Of a stretch of 40,382 nt of DNA, positions 1 through 7,570 are shown piece by piece. Source of the DNA: an uncultured Eubacterium sp. (lineage in GTDB: Bacteria > Bacillota > Clostridia > Lachnospirales > Lachnospiraceae). Within the stretch, counting starts at the first letter, position 1, and every line of letters begins with the position of its first letter. Under the pieces are notes generated by a model that ran no database searches, was not told the DNA's origin, and worked only from the letters and a program-made list of their open reading frames with translations. The position numbers and the translations under genes are program-made. The stretch is taken from positions 1 through 40,382 of the forward strand of contig CALGGT010000017.1 in NCBI GenBank assembly GCA_937915825.1, in the 5' to 3' direction.

Positions 1-2
1 CA

Positions 3-704
3 ATAGATGAAACAAGAGCTGGCTATAAATTGCAAAATTCTTATTCAGGTTGTTTTGCATCACCAAAAGCATATATACCTACATTTATTAAAAAAATTTC
101 AGGCAATAGATTCATATGTGTTAGTAATTATGGATATAAAATATACTCATTAAATGAAAAAAATGAATATTCTACTATTTTAATTGAGGCATATTCTAGA
201 GGTTTAAAAATGATTCATGAATTAGATAAAACTAATTTTATTTTTTGCTCCGAGATATTTTGTGGTGCTTCATTAGGTGGTCCAGAGCATAATATAATTA
301 TTATAGATAAAATTCAACTAAAAGAAATAACAAATAATGAAAAAATTGAGAAATTAAAGCAGACTGAAGATACTGATTATTATGATGGAGATTTTAGTTA
401 TTATAGGGGACAAAAACCAAAATATATTACCAAAGAAGATGCAAAAAGAGCAATTGAGTCTTTGAAATTAACTCATGTTAGTCATCAAATTTTTGAATAC
501 AGTCAATATGGGAAATATCATAATATTAAAAGTTATGTTGTATTAAAAAATAAATTTTTTGTAGTTTGTATAGATAATAAAATACTAATTTTCGATCTTA
601 TATCTAATGAACAATTAAGAAGATATCAATTATTAATTGATGGAAAAGAAAATTTTTACAACCCAAATAATACCCGATTCCTAAGAATAAGGGACAGAGT
701 ATGA
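3..704 (+). CDS. Partial AT-rich gene, function unknown
   Basis: This frame is open to the left window edge, so the N-terminus is missing; a TTG at 30 is only an internal start candidate. I do not recognise the family. The product has short alternating hydrophobic strands such as KFFVVCIDNKILIFDL and FICVSNYGYKIYSL, which loosely suggest a beta-propeller, but no diagnostic motif is visible. GC is roughly a quarter, with codons dominated by AAA, AAT, ATT and TTA, unlike every gene from 894 onward. The last 10 or so codons may not be native, because a composition break and the start of a minus-strand gene fall at about 655-685. Either the sequence is foreign DNA inserted in the chromosome or the contig is chimeric here. 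Confidence 0.55.
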   Translation: MDETRAGYKLQNSYSGCFASPKAYIPTFIKKISGNRFICVSNYGYKIYSLNEKNEYSTILIEAYSRGLKMIHELDKTNFIFCSEIFCGASLGGPEHNIIIIDKIQLKEITNNEKIEKLKQTEDTDYYDGDFSYYRGQKPKYITKEDAKRAIESLKLTHVSHQIFEYSQYGKYHNIKSYVVLKNKFFVVCIDNKILIFDLISNEQLRRYQLLIDGKENFYNPNNTRFLRIRDRV

Positions 705-747
705 TCAATGCAATGATTACAAAGAATAAGGGGATTTTTGTTTTCAT
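604..747 (-). pseudogene. 5' fragment of a membrane or exported protein gene
   Basis: The minus-strand ATG at 747-745 follows an AAGAAAGGA ribosome binding site and a good promoter at 803-775. The product starts MKTKIPLFFVIIALIILC and continues PLFLGIGYYLG, a short basic N-terminus followed by a hydrophobic helix, typical of a signal peptide or membrane anchor. After about residue 28 the frame enters the AT-rich left segment and stops at 604, giving only about 47 codons. I read it as the genuine beginning of a Clostridial gene whose body is cut off by the junction. It would be divergent from the AraC-family gene at 894. The gene's identity cannot be told from the fragment. Confidence 0.5.
655..685. 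other. Probable chimeric junction or insertion breakpoint (left)
   Basis: Base composition changes abruptly from about 25% GC to the mid-40s here. On the minus strand a gene with promoter, RBS and signal sequence begins at 747 and reads well to about 675. It then turns into AT-rich codons and stops at 604. On the plus strand the AT-rich gene loses its own codon character over the same bases. The exact breakpoint cannot be fixed because both frames stay plausible for about 20 bases. Confidence 0.6.
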
Positions 748-774
748 GTTTTTTTCCTTTCTTAACGTCTTTTA

Positions 775-803
775 ATTGTATCATATGGGAATCGAAAGGT
801 CAA
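775..803 (-). promoter_or_regulatory. Promoter of the truncated minus-strand gene
   Basis: Read on the minus strand there is TTGACC at 803-798, a 17-base spacer, then TACAAT at 780-775, about 28 bases upstream of the ATG at 747. Its near-consensus form supports the minus-strand fragment being a real gene start. Confidence 0.55.
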
Positions 804-893
804 ATTTAGAAGAAGGGAAAAACCGGGCAGCATAGGCGTAGGGAAAGGATAATTTCAAATATAATCCAGGAGAAGGTGAAAAGGGGGATCTAT

Positions 894-1661
894 ATGTTTA
901 AAGTGATTTACGCCATGATCGACCAGGTGATGGAAGAGGGGTTTGAGGACAATTTGATCTTCGGGAAAGGGGAGTATGAGATTATTTTATTTGGATCCGA
1001 AGCCGTGATCGAGGTTGACGGGGAAATGAAGGAGTACCCGGTAAGTACCTGCATTCTCTATGAACCGGGGCAACGGGTGCATTATAGGGCAAAAGAAGGA
1101 AAATTAATCTATACCTGGATCCGTTTTGATTGCGATGAGCCTTTGTATACAGAGGGGTTTATCCCCTTTGGGACTCCGGTTTACTGTCCGGACTATGCCT
1201 GTTATAAGGTGTATTGGCAGGCGGTGGCGGATGAGAATTATTGGAGTCATGGCAGTCGTGAATATGTGCTGGAGGAATTGATGCATATTATTTTTCATAG
1301 GCTGCATGATTACGCCTCCAGAGGAGATCATTTACAATATAAAATGGTGTTTGAACATTTACGTAACGAGATTAAATCCCGGCCGGATAGAGAGTGGACG
1401 TTGCAGACCATGGCTGAGTCGGTGAATTTAAGCAAGCGTTCCATGCAATTATATTATCAACAGTTTTTTCATTGTTCCTGCATGCAAGAGGTCATCGAAA
1501 GCCGCATTTATCATGCGAAGCTTTTGTTATCCCGCTCCAATGAATCCATAAACAATATCAGCATCCGGTGCGGATACCAGAACGTGGAACATTTTTGTCG
1601 GCAATTCAAAAAATATGTGGGTTGTACACCGGGGCAATATCGGAAGGATCATAAGGGGTAG
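894..1661 (+). CDS. AraC-family transcriptional regulator
   Basis: Product of 255 residues. The N-terminal half (about 1-150) looks like the cupin-type sensing domain of AraC regulators (IILFGSEAVIEVDG, YEPGQRVHY). The C-terminal 100 residues hold two helix-turn-helix motifs: WTLQTMAESVNLSKRSMQLYY, and INNISIRCGYQNVEHFCRQF followed by KKYVGCTPGQYRK, the classic AraC signature. The ATG at 894 is preceded by AAGGGGG at good spacing. A GTG at 876 in the same frame lies almost on top of an AGGAG and is less likely. The effector is unknown; the gene is divergent from the truncated membrane-protein gene on its left, which is the usual place for a regulated target, and the secreted CotH protein follows it. 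Confidence 0.9.
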   Translation: MFKVIYAMIDQVMEEGFEDNLIFGKGEYEIILFGSEAVIEVDGEMKEYPVSTCILYEPGQRVHYRAKEGKLIYTWIRFDCDEPLYTEGFIPFGTPVYCPDYACYKVYWQAVADENYWSHGSREYVLEELMHIIFHRLHDYASRGDHLQYKMVFEHLRNEIKSRPDREWTLQTMAESVNLSKRSMQLYYQQFFHCSCMQEVIESRIYHAKLLLSRSNESINNISIRCGYQNVEHFCRQFKKYVGCTPGQYRKDHKG

Positions 1662-1722
1662 GATTGCGTGATGTATCAATTGAAATTCGTAAAAGTTCAA
1701 TGAAATCCGAGACATGAATCAG

Positions 1723-1728
1723 TATAAT
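1723..1728 (+). promoter_or_regulatory. Possible -10 element upstream of the CotH gene
   Basis: A TATAAT lies about 97 bases before the start codon at 1825. The best -35 candidate (TGAAAT, 16-base spacing) is weak, so only the -10 is reported. Confidence 0.3.
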
Positions 1729-1824
1729 GAAATTAGTCTGCTTGATAATCGTACATAAGGAATATAAGGAAACTGTAAAGGAAGCAAGTGTCAATCAAGT
1801 AAGTAATTTAGGAAGGAAGAAGTT

Positions 1825-4278
1825 ATGAACAGATTAAACGCACATGCAAAACGATGGATCGCGGCGTCTCTGGCCGTGGCTTTGGTAGCCGCCGGCGTGC
1901 AAATGCCCAATTTGTTGGCGAAGAGTAAGATAAAATTAAACAAGAAAAAGCTTACTCTGAACGTTGGAAGCAAGAAAAAACTAAAGGTCAAGGGAACCAA
2001 GAAGAAGGTTAAGTGGAAATCCAAGAAAAAGAAGATTGCCACCGTTTCGAAAAAAGGTGTGGTGAAGGCGAAAAAAGTTGGAAAAACCAAAGTGATCGCC
2101 AAGGTTGCCGGTAAAAAATTGATCTGTAAAGTTACGGTAAAGGCTAAAAAAGATGGAAATACCGTAACGGATCCGTCGACCAATGTGAATGCGTCGACAG
2201 CGCCTACCGGAACTACGTCTGCAGACACATCCGCAGCACCGACTGGAAGCGCGGCCTCAGACGCATCCGCAGCACCTGCGGAAAGTACGTCCGCAACCAC
2301 ATCCGCAGCGCCGGAAGGAAGTGCATCCTCGGATGAAAGTGCCGCCCCGGATGAGAGCGCAAACCCGGATGAAAGTGTCGCGCCGGATGAGAGTGCATCA
2401 CCGAATGAGAGTGTGTCCCCGGATGAGAGCACAAACCCGGATGAGAGTGCATCACCGGATGAGAGCACAAACCCGGATGAGAGTGCCAATCCGGAAGCCA
2501 ATGAAACCAAGGAACCGGTTGTATCCGAGGAACCTGGTCAATCGCCGGAAGTTACCCCACCTACCGATGCCACCGAAACTCCTGCTGCCGTTGAAACGGA
2601 AGAGCCCGGCGAGGAATTTCCTCGTTATGTGGGAGAGGCATATGTGGAAGGAACGCCGGATACCCCTACGTTATCAAAGGGAACCGGAGCTTATGAGGAT
2701 GGATTTACCTTGTATTTGGCGTCTCAGGAAGGCACGGAGCTTTATTATACAACCGATGGAAGCCTGCCTACCACCGATTCTACCAAATACGACGGCAAAG
2801 GAATTCAGATCAAAGATATGAATGGTACTGCCAATTCGTTGTCTTCGGCTGAAAATATTAAGAAAATGTTGATCCCCAACAGTGGTTACGATTATACCCC
2901 TACGGCCGATCAGGTGGCTAAAGCTACTGTCATTCGTGTGATCGCCGTAGCGCCGGATGGGACCACTTCCGAGGTAACCACCAATACATTCTTTGTTAAC
3001 AACGACCTGGCAAACCGTTATCCCAATGTAAATATTGTATCCCTGGTGATCGATCCTACCGATTTGTTGGATTATAATACCGGAATTTTAGCCTTAGGTA
3101 AGTTATACGATGATTGGAAGAGTTCCACGGAATCCTCTTACGTCGTTAATTCCAGACAGTATTGGAATTATGTAGGGAATTATACCCAATCCGGCTCTGA
3201 TTGGGAGCGTCCGGTTACCATTGAATATCTCAATGGATCCGATGGAAGCGTATTGTTCTCAGAAAAAGCCGGTGTTCGGATTCATGGCGGTGCCAGCAGA
3301 ATGTATGGACAAAAGAGTTTCCGTATTTATTTCAGCGATAAGTATGGCAACAAAAATCTGAAATACCCCTTGATTCCCGGTGATGTGGATCAAGACGGAA
3401 AGCAGATTAAAAAATACAAGAGATTCATCATCCGGAATGGTGGAAACGATTGTGAATACACAAAGATCCGTGACGTATTCAACCAAAGACGTTTGAAGAA
3501 TCGAAACTTTGCAACCCAGGCATCCACCCCTTGCGTAATGTTCTTAAATGGAGAATATTGGGGCGTTTATAACATTACCGAGCGTTACAATGACAACGAC
3601 ATTGAGAACAATTTCGGCGTGGATAAGGACAATGTGGTAGCCTTCAAGGAGAATGAACTGGATGAAGGAACCACCGATGATCAGGCGTTGTTTGATGAAT
3701 TGATGGCGTTTGCCAACAAAGATTTTACGGATGATTCCGTATACGAGGATTTCTGCAGTAAAATGGACATTGAAAGTTTCACGGACTATTATGCGGCTGA
3801 GATTTATCTTTCCAATAACGACTGGAGTCCTAAGAAGAATTATTATCTGTGGAGAACCCGGACCACCGACGAAACCAATCCTTACGCAGACGGGAAATGG
3901 AGATATTTAATCTATGATACCGATCAGACCATGGGGTTATATGGCTCGGGAGATCGATATAACACCGATAGTCTTGCTCGTACGATCACCAATGATTCTT
4001 TGTTTGCGGCGGTTATTAAGAATGATTCCTTCAAAGCAAAATTCAAAGAGCGTTTGCTAGACATTGCCGACAACGACTTTAACCCGGATCCGGATGGAGA
4101 GGCCATTCAGGAGTTAGAGGAATTGCGAGCTCTTTATAAACCGTTAATGAATGAATTTTATGATCGTTTCGGAATCACGTGGAAACCGTTTGATGATAAG
4201 ATCAATACCATGATCGAATTCATGCAAAAGAGAAGAAATTTTCTGGTTGAATATTGTGAGGATAATTTAGGAATCTAA
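1825..4278 (+). CDS. Secreted CotH-family protein with Big2 and chitobiase-like domains
   Basis: 817 residues, RBS AGGAAGGA before the ATG. Domains in order: signal peptide (about 1-32, RWIAASLAVALVAAGV, cleavage near LLA-K); a Big2-type Ig-like domain (about 33-110) ending WKSKKKKIATVSKKGVVKAK and VGKTKVIAKVAGK; a low-complexity linker (about 112-265) with nine (D/N)ESxxP hexapeptides; a chitobiase/hexosaminidase C-terminal-type domain (about 270-390, LYYTTDGSLPT); and a CotH kinase-type domain (about 397-817). The last shows GVRIHGGASR, LNGEYWGVYNITERY and KWRYLIYDTDQTMG. CotH relatives are atypical protein kinases known from spore coats, and are common as extracellular proteins in gut Clostridia. 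The Big2 part has about 34 lysines in 80 residues while the linker is strongly acidic. There is no sorting motif or C-terminal membrane segment, so it is probably secreted or held to the wall by charge. Confidence 0.9.
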   Translation: MNRLNAHAKRWIAASLAVALVAAGVQMPNLLAKSKIKLNKKKLTLNVGSKKKLKVKGTKKKVKWKSKKKKIATVSKKGVVKAKKVGKTKVIAKVAGKKLICKVTVKAKKDGNTVTDPSTNVNASTAPTGTTSADTSAAPTGSAASDASAAPAESTSATTSAAPEGSASSDESAAPDESANPDESVAPDESASPNESVSPDESTNPDESASPDESTNPDESANPEANETKEPVVSEEPGQSPEVTPPTDATETPAAVETEEPGEEFPRYVGEAYVEGTPDTPTLSKGTGAYEDGFTLYLASQEGTELYYTTDGSLPTTDSTKYDGKGIQIKDMNGTANSLSSAENIKKMLIPNSGYDYTPTADQVAKATVIRVIAVAPDGTTSEVTTNTFFVNNDLANRYPNVNIVSLVIDPTDLLDYNTGILALGKLYDDWKSSTESSYVVNSRQYWNYVGNYTQSGSDWERPVTIEYLNGSDGSVLFSEKAGVRIHGGASRMYGQKSFRIYFSDKYGNKNLKYPLIPGDVDQDGKQIKKYKRFIIRNGGNDCEYTKIRDVFNQRRLKNRNFATQASTPCVMFLNGEYWGVYNITERYNDNDIENNFGVDKDNVVAFKENELDEGTTDDQALFDELMAFANKDFTDDSVYEDFCSKMDIESFTDYYAAEIYLSNNDWSPKKNYYLWRTRTTDETNPYADGKWRYLIYDTDQTMGLYGSGDRYNTDSLARTITNDSLFAAVIKNDSFKAKFKERLLDIADNDFNPDPDGEAIQELEELRALYKPLMNEFYDRFGITWKPFDDKINTMIEFMQKRRNFLVEYCEDNLGI
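2332..2493 (+). repeat. 18-base tandem repeats encoding (D/N)ESxxP
   Basis: Nine in-frame 18-base units (162 bases) inside the CotH gene encode DES-AAP, DES-ANP, DES-VAP, DES-ASP, NES-VSP, DES-TNP, DES-ASP, DES-TNP and DES-ANP. They form an acidic extended linker between the Big2 and chitobiase-like domains. Exact repetition at the DNA level makes copy-number slippage likely between strains. They also create long spurious ORFs in other frames. Confidence 0.9.
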
Positions 4279-4339
4279 GAAACGATGATCTCAACGGGAA
4301 TTCCAACGGGAAAATAGTACATTTATAACGAACCACAGC

Positions 4340-4367
4340 AACCTGCCCCAATTTTATGGGGCAGGTT
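4340..4367. repeat. Perfect 10-bp hairpin, minimal member of the adjacent repeat family
   Basis: AACCTGCCCC and GGGGCAGGTT are perfectly complementary around an 8-base loop, 62 bases past the CotH stop. It may end that transcript, though only a TGTGTGTTTCC tail follows, not a clear T-run. Its arm with the flanking CAGCAACCTG matches the outer arm of the two 133-base repeats that follow. It therefore looks like the same element without the core. Confidence 0.6.
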
Positions 4368-4390
4368 GTGTGTTTCCAGAGAATTCTAGG

Positions 4391-4523
4391 CCCCCTGTCC
4401 CAATTCTTGGGGCCCGCTATGCGCTCTCGGTCGTGTTCAGCAAGCTGACACGACGCGTTAAGCGAGGGACTCTATCGCCGCTATCGCGGCAGCCCCAATC
4501 ATTCGGGGACAGGTTGCTGATTC
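4391..4523. repeat. Structured 133-base repeat, copy A
   Basis: Direct repeat of the sequence at 4557-4689 with about 4 differences. The ends are inverted (CTGTCCC against GGGGACAG, then GGGGC against GCCCC). The core holds two hairpins: GTCGTGTTCAGC-AA-GCTGACACGAC broken by one bulged base, and GCCGC-TATC-GCGGC. The whole unit can fold as one long imperfect stem, like a REP/MITE-type element. No protein-coding function is evident. It lies in a 594-base gap between the CotH gene and serA. Confidence 0.75.
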
Positions 4524-4556
4524 GCCTGTCTGGGAAATGGTGGTTACGATTCACAG

Positions 4557-4689
4557 CCCCCTGTCCCAATTCTTGGGGCCCGCTATGCGCTCTTGGTCGT
4601 GTTCAGCAAGCTGACACGACGCGTCAAGCGAGGGACTCTATCGCCGCTATCGCGGCAGCCCCAATCATTAAGGGACAGGTTGCTGATTC
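4557..4689. repeat. Structured 133-base repeat, copy B
   Basis: Second copy, 166 bases after copy A in the same orientation, separated by 33 bases of unrelated sequence. The differences from A are single bases: CTT for CTC, GTCAAG for GTTAAG, and ATTAAGGG for ATTCGGGG. None disturbs the main core hairpins, so the secondary structure looks conserved. Either a recent duplication or two insertions of a mobile repeat would produce this. Confidence 0.75.
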
Positions 4690-4697
4690 CAGCCAGC

Positions 4698-4752
4698 ATG
4701 GTATAGTTGTGCAGATATGCCAGCAAGCTGTCAATCTGCACAACTATACCAT
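4698..4752. repeat. Perfect 19-bp inverted repeat upstream of serA
   Basis: The 19-base arms at 4698-4716 and 4734-4752 are exact reverse complements (left arm begins ATGGTATAGTTGTG). The 17-base loop itself contains CAGC-AA-GCTG. No T-run follows, so it does not look like an ordinary terminator. It lies 39 bases upstream of the -35 element of the serA promoter and could be an operator, a structured RNA or another repeat unit. Confidence 0.75.
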
Positions 4753-4791
4753 ACTGACTGTGAATCGTAACCGGGAATTGTAAAATCATGG

Positions 4792-4820
4792 TTGACATTT
4801 ATGTAAGAAAAAGATACAAT
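4792..4820 (+). promoter_or_regulatory. serA promoter
   Basis: Consensus TTGACA at 4792-4797, a 17-base spacer and TACAAT at 4815-4820. Transcription would begin near 4827, about 46 bases before the chosen serA start. Confidence 0.8.
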
Positions 4821-4872
4821 TTTCTTTAGTAGGCCATTGCAGAAAGTGATGGCAAAGAAAGTGAGGAAGATT

Positions 4873-6036
4873 ATGTATAAGATCAAGACTCTGAATAAGA
4901 TTTCAGAAAAAATCAACGATGTATTTGATGACAAGTATGAAATCAGCGCGGATTGTGAAGATGAAGACGCTGTCATCGTTCGAAGCTTCTCGATGCATGA
5001 CATGGAATTGTCGAAGAATCTGGTTGCCATTGGAAGAGCCGGCGCCGGCGTGAACAATATTCCGGTGGATCAGTGCTCGGAACAGGGAATTGTCGTATTT
5101 AACGCACCTGGTGCCAATGCCAATGCAGTTAAGGAAATGACGTTGGCGAGCATGATCATTGCTTCCCGTAACGTGTTGGAGAGCATTGAGTGGACCGAGG
5201 GCTTAAAGGGCAATGGAGATCAGGTGCCGAAGATGGCGGAAAAAGGCAAGGGCCAGTTTGTAGGTCATGAGATCAAGGGAATGACCATTGGTGTCATCGG
5301 TCTGGGAGCCATTGGAGCGAAGGTGGCAGAAAGCGCCATCAATCTTGGTATGAATGTGTTAGGAACCGATCCCCATCTTTCCGTAGGAACTGCCCTTTCT
5401 TTGTCCAACAAAGTGCAAGTGGTAAGTGAAGATGAGGTCATTCGTAATTCCGATGTGATCACCATTCATGCGCCTCTTACCGATGAAACCCGTGAAACAT
5501 ACGACGAGGAGTTTATTGCTAAGACCAAAGATGGCGTGATTCTTTTGAATTTCTCTCGTGCAGAGATCGCAAAAGCTTCTGCCATTAAAGATGCATTGGC
5601 TTCCGGTAAGGTTAAAAAATACATTGTAGACTTCCCGACCGATGAATTGTTGGGAGTTCCCGGCGTGATCACCATGCCCCACTTAGCAAGTGGTACCTAT
5701 GAGGCGGAAGATAATTGTGCGGTGATGGCTGCAGAGCAGATCAAGGATTACATTGAGAATGGTAACATTAAGAATTCAGTGAATTTCCCTGCCTGTGATG
5801 CGGGAATCTGCGAACAGGAACAGAGAATCTGTGTATGCCATCGCAATGTAAAAGGTGTGATCCATTCGGTTACTTCCATTGTTTCCGATGAAGGGATCAA
5901 CATTTGGAACATGGTAAATAAAAGTCGTGGAGATTACGCGTATACCATGTTGGATCTGTCTTCCCGTTTAGCAGAAGATAAGATCCAAACGATCCGTGAG
6001 CTGGAAGGTGTCTTATCCGTAAGAGCCATCGGGTAA
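4873..6036 (+). CDS. serA: D-3-phosphoglycerate dehydrogenase
   Basis: 387 residues; NAD-dependent oxidation of 3-phosphoglycerate, the first step of serine synthesis in the cytosol. The ATG at 4873 is chosen because GAGGAAG precedes it and MYKIKTLNKIS is a sensible N-terminus; upstream in-frame TTG (4837) and ATG (4849) lack a good RBS. Visible features are the Rossmann motif G143-L-G145-A-I-G148, the active-site arginine region LLNFSRAEI, and the catalytic histidine in MPHLAS (about H270). An ACT-type regulatory domain starts near residue 320 (VKGVIHSVTSIVSDEGIN), which in this family suggests feedback by serine. It has its own consensus promoter and a strong terminator, so it is likely monocistronic. 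The usual partner serC is not adjacent. Confidence 0.93.
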   Translation: MYKIKTLNKISEKINDVFDDKYEISADCEDEDAVIVRSFSMHDMELSKNLVAIGRAGAGVNNIPVDQCSEQGIVVFNAPGANANAVKEMTLASMIIASRNVLESIEWTEGLKGNGDQVPKMAEKGKGQFVGHEIKGMTIGVIGLGAIGAKVAESAINLGMNVLGTDPHLSVGTALSLSNKVQVVSEDEVIRNSDVITIHAPLTDETRETYDEEFIAKTKDGVILLNFSRAEIAKASAIKDALASGKVKKYIVDFPTDELLGVPGVITMPHLASGTYEAEDNCAVMAAEQIKDYIENGNIKNSVNFPACDAGICEQEQRICVCHRNVKGVIHSVTSIVSDEGINIWNMVNKSRGDYAYTMLDLSSRLAEDKIQTIRELEGVLSVRAIG

Positions 6037-6070
6037 ATCAACCGATCGTCGATCTTTCATACAAACATAA

Positions 6071-6126
6071 AAAACCCCTCTGTTCGAGTGGACATCCTGG
6101 ATGGTCCAAACGAACAGAGGGGTTTT
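6071..6126. terminator. Bidirectional terminator between serA and argG
   Basis: A perfect 16-bp stem (AAAACCCCTCTGTTCG at 6071-6086 with its complement at 6111-6126) has an A-run on one side and a T-rich run on the other. The 24-base loop holds a further TGGAC/GTCCA stem. The flanking genes converge on it. Confidence 0.9.
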
Positions 6127-6166
6127 CTTTTTGATGTTTCTTATGATTAGGAAGGATTGATTTGGA

Positions 6167-7381
6167 TTATTGATTCAAATCCTGCATTTTCATGGCGCGC
6201 ACTTTTGTGGAAAGACCAAACAGGTTGATAAATCCTTCCGCGTCGTGATGATCATAGAGATCACCGGTGGTAAAGGAAGCAATATCCTCGTTGTAAAGAG
6301 AATAGGGAGAAGTGGTTCCAGCCTTGATAATATTGCCTTTGTATAATTTGAATTTTACTTCACCGGTTACGTAACGCTGGGTCGATTCGATGAATGCCTG
6401 CACGGCTTCCCGAAGAGGAGAGAACCATTTTCCTTCGTAAACGATCTGAGCAAATTTATTGCCTAAGTCCATTTTTAAGGTGGTGGTTTCACGATCCAGG
6501 ATCAACTCTTCCAATTGTTGATGGGCTTCATAAAGAATGGTTCCGCCCGGTGTCTCATAAACGCCTCTGGACTTCATTCCTACGACACGGTTTTCTACGA
6601 TGTCGATGATCCCGATGCCGTGTTTGCCGCCTAAGCGGTTTAATTCACGGATGATATCGGAAACTTTCATCTCTTTTCCGTTTACGGAAGTGGGAACTCC
6701 TTTTTCAAAGGTCATGGTTACATATTCCCCTTCATCCGGAGCTTTCTCCGGGCTGACACCCAACACCAGGAGATGATCATAGTTCGGTTCATTGGCAGGA
6801 TCTTCCAATTCCAGACCTTCATGGCTGATATGCCATAAGTTACGATCTCTGCTATAGCTGGAGTCCGCAGAGAAGGGAAGATGGATGCCATGAGCCTCAC
6901 AATAAGCGATTTCAGACTCTCTGGAATCCATGTCCCATTTGTCACTTCTCCATGCGGCAATGATCTTAAGATCGGGAGCCAATGCTTTGATTCCCAACTC
7001 GAAACGAATTTGATCGTTTCCTTTTCCGGTAGCGCCGTGGCAAATCGCGGAAGCGCCTTCTTTTCGGGCAATCTCCACCAACCGTTTGGCAATGACCGGA
7101 CGTGCCATGGATGTACCTAATAAATATTTGTTTTCATAAACCGCATGAGCTTGTACACAGGGGACTACGTATTCATCACAGAACTCGTCCACTACATCTT
7201 CAATGTAAAGTTTGGCAGCGCCACAGGAGATCGCGCGTTCTTCCAAACCGTCTAATTCTTCTTCCTGTCCACAGTCGATGCAAACACAGATTACTTCGTA
7301 ATCATAATTTTCCTTTAACCAGGGGATAATGGCTGTCGTGTCCAATCCACCGGAATAAGCAAGGATTACTTTTTCCTTCAT
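6167..7381 (-). CDS. argG: Argininosuccinate synthase
   Basis: 404 residues, full length for the family. It condenses citrulline and aspartate with ATP hydrolysis to AMP, the penultimate arginine step. The N-terminal PP-loop AYSGGLDTT is present, with downstream family segments GKGNDQIRFE, DRNLWHISHEGLELEDP and SRGVYETPGGT. The ATG at 7381 follows GGAGG at 7-base spacing. It is transcribed away from argCJBD, sharing a 346-base control region with ArgR-like boxes. argH is not beside it; the gene converges on serA instead. Confidence 0.97.
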   Translation of the reverse strand: MKEKVILAYSGGLDTTAIIPWLKENYDYEVICVCIDCGQEEELDGLEERAISCGAAKLYIEDVVDEFCDEYVVPCVQAHAVYENKYLLGTSMARPVIAKRLVEIARKEGASAICHGATGKGNDQIRFELGIKALAPDLKIIAAWRSDKWDMDSRESEIAYCEAHGIHLPFSADSSYSRDRNLWHISHEGLELEDPANEPNYDHLLVLGVSPEKAPDEGEYVTMTFEKGVPTSVNGKEMKVSDIIRELNRLGGKHGIGIIDIVENRVVGMKSRGVYETPGGTILYEAHQQLEELILDRETTTLKMDLGNKFAQIVYEGKWFSPLREAVQAFIESTQRYVTGEVKFKLYKGNIIKAGTTSPYSLYNEDIASFTTGDLYDHHDAEGFINLFGLSTKVRAMKMQDLNQ

Positions 7382-7453
7382 GGTAAAACCTCCGTTTCAT
7401 AGTTTCCTTTAAAATGTTTTACTAAATGCTTCATTTGCATGGGTTCTTGTACC

Positions 7454-7482
7454 AATATACAACAAAAGTGAATATTATGCAA
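7454..7482 (-). promoter_or_regulatory. argG promoter
   Basis: On the minus strand TTGCAT (7482-7477), a 17-base spacer and TATATT (7459-7454) give a good promoter about 70 bases upstream of the argG start codon. The -35 overlaps the ArgR-like box at 7469-7482. Confidence 0.65.
7469..7482. promoter_or_regulatory. ArgR-like box over the argG promoter
   Basis: TGAATATTATGCAA closely resembles the Firmicute ARG box (TGAAT-A/T-rich-ATTCA). It covers the -35 region of argG, so bound ArgR/AhrC would be expected to block RNA polymerase. Repression by arginine is inference from the family. Confidence 0.6.
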
Positions 7483-7510
7483 TACCTAAAATTATTTTTT
7501 TGAAAAAATG

Positions 7511-7539
7511 TTGCAAAATCATGGGGATTCATATATAAT
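7511..7539 (+). promoter_or_regulatory. argC promoter
   Basis: TTGCAA at 7511-7516, a 17-base spacer and TATAAT at 7534-7539. Transcription would begin near 7546, leaving a leader of about 180 bases that contains the ArgR-like cluster. Confidence 0.65.
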
Positions 7540-7570
7540 GAGAATACGTTTGTATAAAACCGGTAAATTA

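Noticed and set aside
2332..2493. Possible CRISPR-like array
   Set aside because: The 18-base units are contiguous, in frame and without spacers; they encode a protein linker.
1791..2510. A 239-residue minus-strand ORF rich in Ser, Gly and Ala repeats, and related ORFs at 2189-2821 and 2213-2470
   Set aside because: They are shadows of the CotH gene's low-complexity repeat coding; no RBS, and the plus-strand frame has a signal peptide and clear domains.
4370..4783. ORFs over the structured repeats (137 residues plus, 71 residues minus)
   Set aside because: They translate palindromic repeat sequence in several frames, without RBS or family resemblance.
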